Source: Claveliimonas acetigenes
GTDB lineage: Bacteria > Bacillota > Clostridia > Lachnospirales > Lachnospiraceae
DNA: 64,000 bases
Assembly (NCBI RefSeq): GCF_025567385.1
Contig: NZ_JAOQJU010000001.1
Location: 417,318 to 481,317, forward strand
Reading direction: 5' to 3'
A program made the translations under genes and the position numbers. The notes under the pieces were generated by a model that searched no databases, had not been told where the DNA came from, and worked only from the letters and a program-made list of their open reading frames with translations. Below are positions 40,784 through 49,490 of this stretch, in pieces (the stretch's first letter is position 1; each line of letters starts with the position of its first letter).

Positions 40784-42148
40784 ATGAGTGAAAAGATAGA
40801 AAAGAGTAATCCGCTGGCGACAGAGCCTGTGGGCAGATTGATTGCAAAGTTTGCGATACCGGCAATTATCAGTATGCTGGTAAGCTCGTTGTATAATATC
40901 GTAGACCAGATTTTTATCGGTCAAGGTGTTGGGATGCTTGGGAATGCGGCGACGAACATTGCCTTTCCTATATCCATTATATGTACGGCGACCGCCCTTC
41001 TTCTGGGAATCGGGAGCGCTTCTAACTTTAACCTGGAATCCGGGGCGGGCAACCGGAAACGCGCGGCAGAGATTGCCGGGACGGGGCTTTCTATGTTGGT
41101 AATCTGCGGAGTGGTAATCGCAGCGGTTGTCCTGATTTTTCTGAATCCTATTTTGCAGATATGTGGTGTAACGCCGGAGGTGCTGCCTTATGCACAGGAT
41201 TATACGGGAATCTGTGCAATCGGAATACCCTTCCTGATTCTGACAACAGGAGGAAATCATCTGATTCGGGCGGACAGAAGCCCTACATATTCCATGGTAT
41301 GTATGTTGACGGGAGCAATCATTAATACGATTTTGGACCCATTGTTTATCTTTGGCTTCCACTGGGGAATCAAGGGGGCGGCGTGGGCAACCGTTATCGG
41401 GCAGGTCATATCCGGAATGATTGTAATCGTTTATTTTGCAAGAATCCGGCATATGGAGTTGAAAAGAGAAATGTTCGCTCCCAAAGGAAGATTTTTAAAA
41501 ATGATTGTTTCCCTTGGGATGGCCTCCTGTATCAATCAGATTGCTATGGCGATTGTACAGGTTGCCATGAACAATACGCTTCGTCATTATGGGGCGGAAT
41601 CCATGTACGGCATGGATATTCCTCTGGCTTGTGTGGGCGTTATTTCTAAGGTCAACATGGTGTTTATGGCAATCTGTATCGGTATATCCCAGGGATGCCA
41701 GCCTATCTGGGGATTTAACTATGGAGCGGGCAGATATGACAGGGTGAGAGAAACTTACCGGAAAGCGGCGGCAATATCCATGACAGTGGGAATCTTATTT
41801 TTTATCTGTTTTCAATTGTTCCCGCGCCAGTTGGTCAGTATTTTCGGGAATGGGAGTGAAGAATACTTCCATTTTGCAGAAAGATATTTTAAAATATTTA
41901 TGTTCATGACTTTTATAAATGGAATACAGCCTATGTCGTCAGGGTTCTTTACGTCCATCGGCAAGGCAAAACTGGGCATCGTGGTGTCACTGACGAGGCA
42001 GGTTATTTTCCTGCTCCCGCTGATTCTTATTTTCCCATTATTCATGGGTATTGACGGGGTTATGTATGCGGGACCGATTGCGGATGCGGCAGCAGCGGCA
42101 GTGGCAATCACGCTGGCATTAAGGGAACTGAAGAAGATGAAACAATAA
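40784..42148 (+). CDS. MATE family efflux transporter
   Basis: This 454-residue membrane protein has twelve hydrophobic segments in two similar halves. The MATE-family segments PAIISMLVSSLYNIVDQIFIGQ and, in the second half, GISQGCQPIWGFNYGAGRYDR are present. MATE proteins export drugs, dyes or metabolites in exchange for Na+ or H+. ATG 40784 has GGAGGG about ten bases upstream; the ATG at 40766 overlaps that site. It precedes thyA by 20 bases and may be cotranscribed with it. The substrate is unknown. Confidence 0.93.
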   Translation: MSEKIEKSNPLATEPVGRLIAKFAIPAIISMLVSSLYNIVDQIFIGQGVGMLGNAATNIAFPISIICTATALLLGIGSASNFNLESGAGNRKRAAEIAGTGLSMLVICGVVIAAVVLIFLNPILQICGVTPEVLPYAQDYTGICAIGIPFLILTTGGNHLIRADRSPTYSMVCMLTGAIINTILDPLFIFGFHWGIKGAAWATVIGQVISGMIVIVYFARIRHMELKREMFAPKGRFLKMIVSLGMASCINQIAMAIVQVAMNNTLRHYGAESMYGMDIPLACVGVISKVNMVFMAICIGISQGCQPIWGFNYGAGRYDRVRETYRKAAAISMTVGILFFICFQLFPRQLVSIFGNGSEEYFHFAERYFKIFMFMTFINGIQPMSSGFFTSIGKAKLGIVVSLTRQVIFLLPLILIFPLFMGIDGVMYAGPIADAAAAAVAITLALRELKKMKQ

Positions 42149-42168
42149 TCAAGTGGAGGTTGGGTTTT

Positions 42169-43017
42169 ATGAGTTACGCAGACAAGGTTTTTATAGATAT
42201 GTGCCGTGACATTATTGATAACGGAACCAGCACAGAGGGGGAGAAGGTCCGCCCGGTATGGGAGGACGGAACCAGCGCCTATACTATTAAGAAATTCTGT
42301 GTTGTGAACCGATACGATCTGTCGAAAGAGTTCCCGGCGCTGACCCTTCGGAGGACTGCGATTAAGGGCTGTACGGATGAACTTTTGTGGATCTGGCAGA
42401 AGAAGTCTAATAATATCCATGAGTTAAAGAGTCACATCTGGGACAGTTGGGCAGATGAGAATGGTTCCATCGGCAAGGCTTATGGCTATCAGATGGGGGT
42501 GAAGCATCCGTACAAAGAGGGGATGATGGATCAGGTGGACAGAGTGATTTATGATTTGAAACATAATCCTTATAGCCGCCGGATTATGACAAATATTTAT
42601 GTGCACCAGGATTTGCATGAGATGGCGCTCTATCCCTGTGCGTACAGTATGACTTTCAATGTGACGAAGGAAGCGGGAAGTGATAAACTGACGTTGAATG
42701 GAATCCTGAATCAGCGTTCGCAGGATGTACTGACGGCAAATAACTGGAATGTATGTCAGTATGCCGTGCTGCTCCATATGCTGGCGCAGGTATGTGATAT
42801 GAAGGTGGGCGAGTTCGTGCATGTGATTGCAGACGCCCATATCTATGACCGTCATATTCCGCTGGTTGAAGAGCTGATTAGCAGAGAACCGCTCCCGGCG
42901 CCGAAGTTCTGGCTGAATCCTGAGATTAGGGATTTCTATGATTTTACGCCGGATGATGTGAAATTGATTGACTATGAGACTCATGAACAGATTCGGAACA
43001 TTCCGGTGGCAATTTAA
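42169..43017 (+). CDS. thyA: Thymidylate synthase ThyA
   Basis: ThyA methylates dUMP to dTMP using methylene-tetrahydrofolate. The 282-residue protein has the catalytic cysteine in ALYPCAYSMTF, the nucleotide-binding NQRSQDVLTANNWNV and HVIADAHIYDRH. ALYPCAYS replaces the more usual LPPCH-type active-site text, as seen in a divergent clostridial group. The start is ATG 42169 with GGAGG nine bases upstream; an earlier TTG at 42160 is too close to that site. The folA gene 24 bases downstream regenerates the dihydrofolate it makes. Confidence 0.95.
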   Translation: MSYADKVFIDMCRDIIDNGTSTEGEKVRPVWEDGTSAYTIKKFCVVNRYDLSKEFPALTLRRTAIKGCTDELLWIWQKKSNNIHELKSHIWDSWADENGSIGKAYGYQMGVKHPYKEGMMDQVDRVIYDLKHNPYSRRIMTNIYVHQDLHEMALYPCAYSMTFNVTKEAGSDKLTLNGILNQRSQDVLTANNWNVCQYAVLLHMLAQVCDMKVGEFVHVIADAHIYDRHIPLVEELISREPLPAPKFWLNPEIRDFYDFTPDDVKLIDYETHEQIRNIPVAI

Positions 43018-43041
43018 GAAAGGTAAAAAGGGAGAAACGAT

Positions 43042-43536
43042 ATGAATATAATTGTTGCAGTGGATAAGAATTGGGCAATCGGGCTTCAGAATCGGTTACT
43101 GGTAAGTATTCCGCAGGATATGAAGTTCTTCCGGGAGACGACAACGGGGAAGACCGTGGTTATGGGAAGAAAGACTCTGGAGAGTTTTCCGGGCGGACAG
43201 CCGCTTAAGAAGAGAACGAATATTGTGCTGACGGGAAAGAAGGACTATCAGGTAAAAGATGCTGTCATTTGTCATTCTGTGGAAGAGGTGCTGAAGGAAG
43301 CCGGGAATTACGAATCGGATGATATTTATGTGATTGGCGGCGAGAGCATTTACCGGGAACTTCTGCCTTACTGTGATAAGGCATACGTGACGAAGATCGG
43401 GCATGCTTATGAGGCGGATACCTGGTTTCCCAATTTGGACGAGGATCCACAGTGGGAGATGACGAAGATCAGTGAGGAACAGACCTATTTTGATCTGGAA
43501 TATGTATTTACAGTTTATGAGCGAAAGGGAAAGTAA
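43042..43536 (+). CDS. folA: Dihydrofolate reductase
   Basis: DHFR reduces dihydrofolate with NADPH. The 164-residue protein has the N-terminal IVAVDKNWAIGLQNRLLVSIPQDMKFF, the NADPH motif VVMGRKTLESFPGGQPL, and VIGGESIYRELLPYCDKAYVTKI. Its length is normal. It forms a thymidylate-folate pair with thyA, and a glycosyltransferase gene follows 9 bases later. Confidence 0.97.
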   Translation: MNIIVAVDKNWAIGLQNRLLVSIPQDMKFFRETTTGKTVVMGRKTLESFPGGQPLKKRTNIVLTGKKDYQVKDAVICHSVEEVLKEAGNYESDDIYVIGGESIYRELLPYCDKAYVTKIGHAYEADTWFPNLDEDPQWEMTKISEEQTYFDLEYVFTVYERKGK

Positions 43537-43545
43537 TTTAAACAA

Positions 43546-44787
43546 ATGAGGATACTAAGTATTACAGCACAGAAGCCGGACAGTACCGGAAGCGGCGTGT
43601 ATTTGACAGAGCTGGTGAAAGGATTCGCCCGACAGGGACATGAGCAGGCGGTGACGGCAGGCGTTTATCAGGAAGACCGGACGGTGTTCCCGGACGGGGT
43701 GGAATTCTATCCGGTATATTTTTGTACGGAGGAGTTGCCTTTTCCCATTGCGGGCATGTCGGACGAGATGCCTTATGAAAGCACGGTTTACGGGCAGATG
43801 ACGGCAGAGATGGTTAGGCAGTTTAAGGAAACCTTTGCGGCGCATATCAAGGAAGCAGTGGAAAGCTTTGGGCCGGATTTGATTATCTGCCATCACCTGT
43901 ATCTTCTTACGGCACTGGTGAAGGACATGTTCCCCCGGCGCAAGGTGTATGGTTTCTGTCACAATACGGATCTGAGGCAGATGGAGAAGACGCCGCTGGA
44001 ACGGAAATTTATCAGAAAGCAGATACAGAAGCTGGATGCAATTTTTGCTCTCCATGAAGAGCAGAGAGAAGAAATTATCCGCATATATGATGTGGACAGA
44101 GAGAGAATCCGAATTGCGGGAACCGGATTCAACAGCAGTGTTTTTTATCCGGAACGGCCGGAAAGAGATGGGAAGCTGCGCCTGATATTTGCCGGAAAGC
44201 TGTCGGAAAAAAAGGGAGTTATTAGTCTTCTTAGATGTCTGAGGCATCTTCCGTGGGAATCGGGGAAGATGGAGCTTCTTCTGGCAGGCGGCTATGGAAA
44301 TGAAGAGGAATATGCGCAGATAAAACAGTTGGCGGGGGAAGCTCCCTGTCCGGTTCATTTTCTGGGACGCATTTCCCAGGAAGAGCTGGCAAAAGCATAC
44401 AATAGAAGTGATATCTTTGTATTGCCCTCTTTCTTTGACGGGATGCCCCTTACGATGATTGAGGCGATGGCATGCGGGGACAAGGTAGTCATTACAGAAC
44501 TTCCGGGAATCCGACCCTGGGTGGAGGAGCATGTTCCCGGCGCCCCGGTGTTTTTCGTGGAGCCGCCGCAGATGCGTAATACGGATGAACCGGTACGGGA
44601 AGCTTTGCCGGAGTTTGAGAAAAGGCTTGCAGAGAAAATTGTGGAATGTGCGGCGATGAAGGATATGGGTCAGCCGGATCTTAGCCGGGTATCCTGGGAG
44701 AATGTCTGCCGTACGGTTTTGGAAGAATATGGTAAAAAAGGAACCGGGAATATAGGAAGGGACGAGGAAGAAGGATATGTTTATTGA
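43546..44787 (+). CDS. GT4-type glycosyltransferase
   Basis: This 413-residue protein has the two-domain GT-B shape of group 1 (GT4) glycosyltransferases. The N-terminal acceptor domain contains STGSGVYLTELVKGFARQGH. The C-terminal donor domain contains IFAGKLSEKKGVISLLRCL, FLGRISQEELAKAYNRSDIFVLPSFFDGMPLTMIEAMACG and the E-x7-E type motif. No signal peptide is seen, so it acts on the cytoplasmic side, perhaps on a lipid- or sugar-linked acceptor. There is hardly any ribosome site before ATG 43546, so translation may be coupled to folA. It overlaps the PHP gene by 11 bases. Confidence 0.85.
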   Translation: MRILSITAQKPDSTGSGVYLTELVKGFARQGHEQAVTAGVYQEDRTVFPDGVEFYPVYFCTEELPFPIAGMSDEMPYESTVYGQMTAEMVRQFKETFAAHIKEAVESFGPDLIICHHLYLLTALVKDMFPRRKVYGFCHNTDLRQMEKTPLERKFIRKQIQKLDAIFALHEEQREEIIRIYDVDRERIRIAGTGFNSSVFYPERPERDGKLRLIFAGKLSEKKGVISLLRCLRHLPWESGKMELLLAGGYGNEEEYAQIKQLAGEAPCPVHFLGRISQEELAKAYNRSDIFVLPSFFDGMPLTMIEAMACGDKVVITELPGIRPWVEEHVPGAPVFFVEPPQMRNTDEPVREALPEFEKRLAEKIVECAAMKDMGQPDLSRVSWENVCRTVLEEYGKKGTGNIGRDEEEGYVY

Positions 44788-45445
44788 TCTTCATATGCAT
44801 GAGATGCGTTATTCAAAGGACAGTTTCCTGAAGCTGGAAGAGATGGTTGTGATTGCGAAGGAAAAGGGGTTGGATGCCATCTGCATTACAGACCATGACA
44901 GCATGGGGCTTAAGAAATTTGCACAGGAATACTCTAAGTTGGTGGACTTTCCCATATTTGTGGGAATTGAGTTTTATTCTCTGCAGGGAGATATTATTGC
45001 TTTTGGCATTGAGGAATATCCGGATCACCGGGTAAGCGCCCAGGAATTTATTGACTATGTGAAGGAGCGGGGCGGCGTATGCTACAGCGCCCATCCGTTC
45101 CGAAATAACCGGCGAGGGCTGGAAGGGCATCTGAATGAAGTGACAGGGCTTGATGGAATCGAGGTGCTGAATGGAAGCACGAAGACGGACGCCTGCCGGA
45201 CGGCGGCGGAATATGCGAAGAAGCTGGGTCTGATACCTGTAGGGGCAAGCGACTGCCATGTGCCGGAGAAGGTAGGAATCTGTGCGACCTATTTTCCTCA
45301 GGATATCCGTACACCGGATGACCTGGTGAAGGCATTCCAAGAGGGCGGAATGCTTCCGGCGTATTATCTGGACGGCGCCTACCATACGCTGGACATGGAT
45401 GCATTCCTTGCGGGGGAAATGACGGTAGACCCGGCGTCTATGTAG
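44777..45445 (+). CDS. PHP-domain phosphoesterase
   Basis: This 222-residue protein has the PHP (polymerase and histidinol phosphatase) metal motifs in order: DLHMHEMRYS, ITDHDSMG, CYSAHPFRNN and VGASDCH. The family includes metal-dependent phosphatases such as nucleotide 3',5'-bisphosphate or histidinol-phosphate phosphatases. The substrate is not evident. The overlap with the glycosyltransferase gene suggests that the two are made together; a shared pathway is only inferred. Confidence 0.85.
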   Translation: MFIDLHMHEMRYSKDSFLKLEEMVVIAKEKGLDAICITDHDSMGLKKFAQEYSKLVDFPIFVGIEFYSLQGDIIAFGIEEYPDHRVSAQEFIDYVKERGGVCYSAHPFRNNRRGLEGHLNEVTGLDGIEVLNGSTKTDACRTAAEYAKKLGLIPVGASDCHVPEKVGICATYFPQDIRTPDDLVKAFQEGGMLPAYYLDGAYHTLDMDAFLAGEMTVDPASM

Positions 45446-45466
45446 GGAAAATGCCGGTTTTTATGG

Positions 45467-46753
45467 TTAAAATACAATCGTTACCGTGAACCATCCATTT
45501 TCAGCAGTAAAATGATAAAAGACGTCATGCTTTTTGCAGAAAGCCAGGATTGACCGGGTACCAATTCCGTGACCTTCCTTTTCTGATATGGGAAGTCCGT
45601 TTTTGGAGAAAGCGACGGTTCCGGTATAGGGGTTGGACACCTCCAACATGAGCTTTGGCCTGTGTATGCATTTGCAGATAATTTTTCTTTCTTCTTCAGG
45701 AAGCTTACGGCAGGCGGTGATGGCATTTTCCAGCGCATTGGCAAAAACGATGGAAAGCTCTGCGGCATCGACAGGGAGTGTGTCCGGAATGGAAAAATGT
45801 GTTTCCAGCGTGATATTCTCTGCCGCTGCCCGTTCCAGATAGGAAGACAGTGTGGCGTTCAGTATGGGGCTGCTGCAATAAAGTGCAGGAGCCTGAAGCT
45901 TATACTGCGAAATGGAATGATTGATATAATTGAGAACGGTCTGCGGTTCTTCATTTTCTACAAGGGAAGCGATGGCCTGAAGTCTGTGGCGGGTATCATG
46001 CAGGTCTATTCTTGCTTTTTCGGTTGCAGCAGATGCCTCGGAGATTCTTTCTTCCAGGCTGTGTACCTGTAATTCTAATAATTCCCGATTATGATTTGAC
46101 ATTTGAAACCGGTACTGCATGAACAGGTATTGGAACACTGCAAAATAGATAATGACAATCACTGCTCCCAGCAGGTAGATTAAAAAAATAGCAGAAGGAC
46201 TATTTATGTAATGCGTCGGATAAGCGGCAATTACGACTACAAGTACAATCAGAGAGCATGGAATCAGAGAAAGGATGCCCCAGCCTTTTTGCGTGATAGC
46301 GGTAAGCTGTAAAAACGGGCGCCGTATAAAAGCAAATTCCAATAAAATAATGAGCAGGTAAGCCGTTAGACGGAGCAGGAAGTCGGAGAATGCCGAACCA
46401 TGGATTGCAGTATTTATCAGCGTGACGGTGGCGGTAACGTACAGGGAAAATAAAATCTGTGTCGCATGGGTAAATACAGCCAATGCGGGCTGTACTTTTG
46501 CAAGTTTGTAAATCATAAGGATAGCAGGAAGAGATATTGTAAATGCAAAAACCCGTGTAAGGAACAGAAAGCCCCGGAAATAAATGATGGCGGCAGTAGA
46601 AATCACAACATAAAAAAGATACAGAGACAGGATGGCAATAATTTTTCTGAGACTGTATTTGAGTTTTGTGGTAGAACACATCATGCCCAGTGTACATATT
46701 ACGGTTAAAGTGACCTTAAATACCATATAGGGTAAATTTTGTTCAAACAGCAT
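45467..46753 (-). CDS. AgrC-type sensor histidine kinase (GHKL, HPK10-like)
   Basis: This 428-residue membrane kinase starts with six or seven hydrophobic helices (residues about 5-210), then a dimerisation/phosphoacceptor segment with LHDTRHRLQAIASLV, where the His is the likely site. It ends in a GHKL ATPase domain with an N box (IVFANALENAITACRK) and a G box (KEGHGIGTRSI). The many-helix sensor with DxRHxL is the AgrC/HPK10 pattern, often used for peptide signals. No peptide precursor or AgrB gene is adjacent. The start is ATG 46751-46753, behind GGAGGC inside the end of the response-regulator gene. Confidence 0.88.
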   Translation of the reverse strand: MLFEQNLPYMVFKVTLTVICTLGMMCSTTKLKYSLRKIIAILSLYLFYVVISTAAIIYFRGFLFLTRVFAFTISLPAILMIYKLAKVQPALAVFTHATQILFSLYVTATVTLINTAIHGSAFSDFLLRLTAYLLIILLEFAFIRRPFLQLTAITQKGWGILSLIPCSLIVLVVVIAAYPTHYINSPSAIFLIYLLGAVIVIIYFAVFQYLFMQYRFQMSNHNRELLELQVHSLEERISEASAATEKARIDLHDTRHRLQAIASLVENEEPQTVLNYINHSISQYKLQAPALYCSSPILNATLSSYLERAAAENITLETHFSIPDTLPVDAAELSIVFANALENAITACRKLPEEERKIICKCIHRPKLMLEVSNPYTGTVAFSKNGLPISEKEGHGIGTRSILAFCKKHDVFYHFTAENGWFTVTIVF

Positions 46754-46754
46754 G

Positions 46755-47489
46755 TTATTCGCCTCCATTCAGCCAGTAATCGGACCATTTTGTTTTGTAT
46801 GTTTCGTATTTCCCGCGGGGAATTGAAATTTTGTGATTCCCGTTGAGGATAAGCTCATGTCTTGTGATTTCTGTGACATGGCGCAGGTTTACGACAAAAG
46901 AGGAACCCACAAGAAGAAATTCTTTGTGTTCCAGCAGCGGGGCAACGGCATTTTGAAAGGTCCCGTTAAAGGTTGCGCTACTTATAACAGAATGGTCAAT
47001 GAGATGATAACAGATCAGCCGTCTGACACGTTCGGCGTAGCAGATGTTGTGTACTGGAATGATGCGGACGGAGCCGGGCAGTTTAATAGCAACAGCCTTC
47101 TTCTGAAGCTCGGCAAAACGGTCAGCAGCCTTGTCCAGGCATCGGAATAACGGGACAGCGTCTATTGGTTTCAAAAGATACTGAAACGCTTCCACAGTAT
47201 AGGAGTCTACGGCAAAGTCGGGAGAGGTGGTTAGATAGAGAATCATCCCTTCATCGCCTTGTTCTCGCAGCGCAGAACCCAGCCTTATACCGCTCATTTC
47301 CGGCATGAGAATATCCAGTATATAGAGATCAAATCCGCCGTGTTCAGCTTTAAAGTTCAAAAGTGCTTTTGCAGAAGAAAAAGCAGACACTGTAAAAGAG
47401 TAGTTCTGCCTTATTTTCTCATATTCCTGAATCAGATTCACAATTTTCTCACGATATCGTTTTTCATCATCACATACAGCAATCCGCAT
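46755..47489 (-). CDS. LytTR-family response regulator
   Basis: This 244-residue regulator has a receiver domain with the acidic pair CDDE, the phospho-acceptor D59 in LYILDILMPEMSG and the lysine in YLLKPID. A C-terminal LytTR DNA-binding domain follows (GSVRIIPVHNICYAERVRRL; LVGSSFVVNLRHVTEI; ISIPRGKYETYK). It pairs with the kinase gene that follows it on the minus strand. I choose MRIAVCDDE at 47489; an ATG at 47513 lies within a direct-repeat operator. LytTR proteins bind tandem sites about 21-22 bases apart; such a repeat sits right upstream. Confidence 0.9.
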   Translation of the reverse strand: MRIAVCDDEKRYREKIVNLIQEYEKIRQNYSFTVSAFSSAKALLNFKAEHGGFDLYILDILMPEMSGIRLGSALREQGDEGMILYLTTSPDFAVDSYTVEAFQYLLKPIDAVPLFRCLDKAADRFAELQKKAVAIKLPGSVRIIPVHNICYAERVRRLICYHLIDHSVISSATFNGTFQNAVAPLLEHKEFLLVGSSFVVNLRHVTEITRHELILNGNHKISIPRGKYETYKTKWSDYWLNGGE

Positions 47490-47513
47490 TTTTCCATTCT
47501 TTTTTAAGAACAT

Positions 47514-47549
47514 TGCAAAATTTACAATAAAGGCTGCAAAATTTACAAT
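47514..47549. promoter_or_regulatory. Direct-repeat operator, candidate LytTR binding site
   Basis: TGCAAAATTTACAAT occurs twice without mismatch, at 47514-47528 and 47535-47549: a period of 21 bases, two helical turns. It lies between the divergent LytTR regulator gene and the cysteine-rich mini-protein gene, where an autoregulatory site is expected. Confidence 0.6.
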
Positions 47550-47710
47550 TTAGTTCAAAAAATTGGCTCCTTCCGATAAAATTTAAGAAATCTATAAAAA
47601 TTATGCCAAAAGTATGTGTATGTGTCAAGTGTTTTTGTCGCTTCAAGTATGCAGGAAAGACAGAAGAAGTTGGCGTGATGCATACAAAAGCAGAAAAAGG
47701 AGGAAAAAAT

Positions 47711-47902
47711 ATGGAGAATTGTGACAACAACAGACCATGCCCATGTACCTATGACTGTCCGCGACATGGAAAATGTTGTGCTTGCGTAGCGCATCACCGG
47801 GATCATAATGAGGGGGTACCCGGGTGTTTCTTTTCTACGGAAGCAGAAGCTACATATGACAGGAGCATAGAGGCATTGTGTCGCGACAAAGGAATTCTAT
47901 AA
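47711..47902 (+). CDS. Cysteine-rich mini-protein (DUF6485-like)
   Basis: This 63-residue protein has nine cysteines at 4, 10, 12, 16, 22, 23, 25, 39 and 57, mostly in a compact CPCTYDCPRHGKCCACVAHH segment, followed by GVPGCFF and an acidic/helical tail (AEATYDRSIEAL). The pattern looks like a small metal-binding domain (probably zinc or Fe-S) and resembles the DUF6485 family from memory. ATG 47711 has AAAGGAGG seven bases upstream; longer upstream frames lack one. It is divergent from the LytTR system and 21 bases upstream of a sugar-binding lipoprotein gene. The function is unknown. Confidence 0.75.
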   Translation: MENCDNNRPCPCTYDCPRHGKCCACVAHHRDHNEGVPGCFFSTEAEATYDRSIEALCRDKGIL

Positions 47903-47923
47903 AGATAAGGAGAGTTAAGAAAG

Positions 47924-49069
47924 ATGCAAAAATCAATTTCTGCGAGATTATCGCGAGTCTGTATTTTTACAGTGGTTTTTTTATTGCTTTTTTCGCTGGC
48001 TGGGTGCAGTGATAAAGTGGAACCGGCAGAGAATACGGCGAGTTCTCCGGTGGAAGGAAAGAAGATTGCGTATATACTGAACATGCCTTCCAGCGAGATA
48101 TTTCAGCTCTGTGCCGATCAAAGTGTAGAAACGGCGGAAAAATTAGGTATGTCCTGTGATGTGTTTTTTTCTGATGGCGATGACACCGTTTTCAAAAATG
48201 ATATCACAGAGTGTGCTGAAGATGGGTATGACGGATTGTTTCTGTCACACGGAGGACAGGAGTATTCCTATGAGTTTCTGACGGAATTGCTTGAAGATTA
48301 TCCGGAACTAAAAATTGTAACTTTTGATACGCAGTTTGAAGAATCCTCCGGTGAAACAAAGAAAATAGAAGGTGTTACCCAGTTTTTCCAGGATGATGCA
48401 GGGTTTGCCACAAGTTTACTGGATTATATCTGTGAAGAATTATATCCGGAGAAGGAAACGGTAAATGTATTGAAGGTATGGGTAGGACCGAATTATATTG
48501 CTGCTTTTGACAGGAGGGAAGAAGGCTATCAGGAATATGAAACGAGCGGCAGAATTCATACACTGGAAGTGATTGGACCGACAGACTACAGCGATGCTAC
48601 AGCTTCCATGTATGAGGTGATGCGTGCCACTTTGATGAAATACGACGAGGGGGAGATTGACGCTGTATGGGTTGCTTATGACGCCTACGCGCAGGGGTGC
48701 TACCAGGCATTAAAAGAACTGGGCAGAGATATTCCCCTTGTATCGGTAGATATCTGCAATGAGGATATCCGTTATATGTTAGAGGACAGCTCCCAATGGA
48801 AAGCTTGTGCCTGCACGGATTTTAAGGCGAATGGCGAACAGGGGATCAGGACTTTAGCGTTGGAATTAAACGGCGATTATGAAGACATTACAGATCCCGG
48901 GACGGGCGAGGCAACAGATTATTTTGAGATGCCTGCTTGTCTTATTACACAGGATATGCTGAAAAGCGATACGACAATTGAAAATATTTACGATGTTGCT
49001 CCCAAACAGTATGGAGCCGTAGAAAATTACATGACGAATGACTGGCTGAAGGAGTGCATTGGATATTAA
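47924..49069 (+). CDS. Periplasmic-binding-protein-like lipoprotein (sugar-type), orphan
   Basis: This 381-residue lipoprotein has a lipobox SLAGC with the lipidated Cys at 28. The mature part is of the type I periplasmic binding fold (LacI/RbsB-like): KIAYILNMPSSEIFQLCADQ, a hinge, and GEIDAVWVAYDAYAQGCYQAL with PLVSVDI. Such proteins bind sugars or autoinducer-2 outside the cell. No permease or ATPase gene follows, so it may feed a sensor or a transporter encoded elsewhere. It shares an mRNA with the cysteine-rich mini-protein and lies near the AgrC/LytTR pair; a sensory role with that kinase is a guess. Confidence 0.8.
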   Translation: MQKSISARLSRVCIFTVVFLLLFSLAGCSDKVEPAENTASSPVEGKKIAYILNMPSSEIFQLCADQSVETAEKLGMSCDVFFSDGDDTVFKNDITECAEDGYDGLFLSHGGQEYSYEFLTELLEDYPELKIVTFDTQFEESSGETKKIEGVTQFFQDDAGFATSLLDYICEELYPEKETVNVLKVWVGPNYIAAFDRREEGYQEYETSGRIHTLEVIGPTDYSDATASMYEVMRATLMKYDEGEIDAVWVAYDAYAQGCYQALKELGRDIPLVSVDICNEDIRYMLEDSSQWKACACTDFKANGEQGIRTLALELNGDYEDITDPGTGEATDYFEMPACLITQDMLKSDTTIENIYDVAPKQYGAVENYMTNDWLKECIGY

Positions 49070-49090
49070 AAAGATATGTGAAAAGAATGG

Positions 49091-49120
49091 TTGACAAATA
49101 GAGACGTTTTCCACTATAAT
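49091..49120 (+). promoter_or_regulatory. Promoter of the ilvB T-box transcript
   Basis: TTGACA at 49091-49096 and TATAAT at 49115-49120, both perfect, with an 18-base spacer just upstream of the leader. Confidence 0.8.
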
Positions 49121-49129
49121 AATAACAAT

Positions 49130-49458
49130 TATCGAGCAAATGCTATGACAAGGAGGAGTACATAGGTATTCGGAAGCAAAGAGAGGAGATGGAAGGTGCG
49201 AATCTCCGTGACGGACTTATGGAAGTAGCCTTTGAGCAGTGAACCGAACGTGTCTGTTTGTGCCAAGGAGTACAGGATATTAGTAGACTTCAACGTATTC
49301 CCTACGTTACAGGGGAACTGTATCGAAGCAGAAGATCGGCGCACAGATGCCGGGCAGCAGGCTTCTGTACAGACAGAGTGCAGAGAGGTTCTCTGAATTT
49401 AGGTGGTAACACGGATGAAAAGATTCGCCCTAAGCTAAGAATAGCTTAGGGCTTTTTT
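49130..49458 (+). ncRNA. T-box riboswitch leader of ilvB
   Basis: This leader fills the 421-base gap before ilvB. It has AGAGAG with the GGTGCGAA apical element near 49180-49205, further stems to about 49380, then the conserved T-box AGGTGGTAACACGG at 49401-49414 and a terminator. T-boxes sense uncharged tRNA: the anticodon reads a specifier codon and the acceptor end stabilises the antiterminator. A GTA (Val) at 49225-49227, just before GCCTTTGAG, is my candidate specifier by analogy with other T-boxes; Val would suit acetolactate synthase, but this is not certain. Confidence 0.9.
49427..49458 (+). terminator. Regulatory terminator of the T-box
   Basis: GCCCTAAGCT pairs perfectly with AGCTTAGGGC around a 6-base loop, followed by six T residues. 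It is the off-state hairpin of the T-box. Confidence 0.9.
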
Positions 49459-49490
49459 ATATCCGAAGAACTGAAACAGGAGGGTATGTC

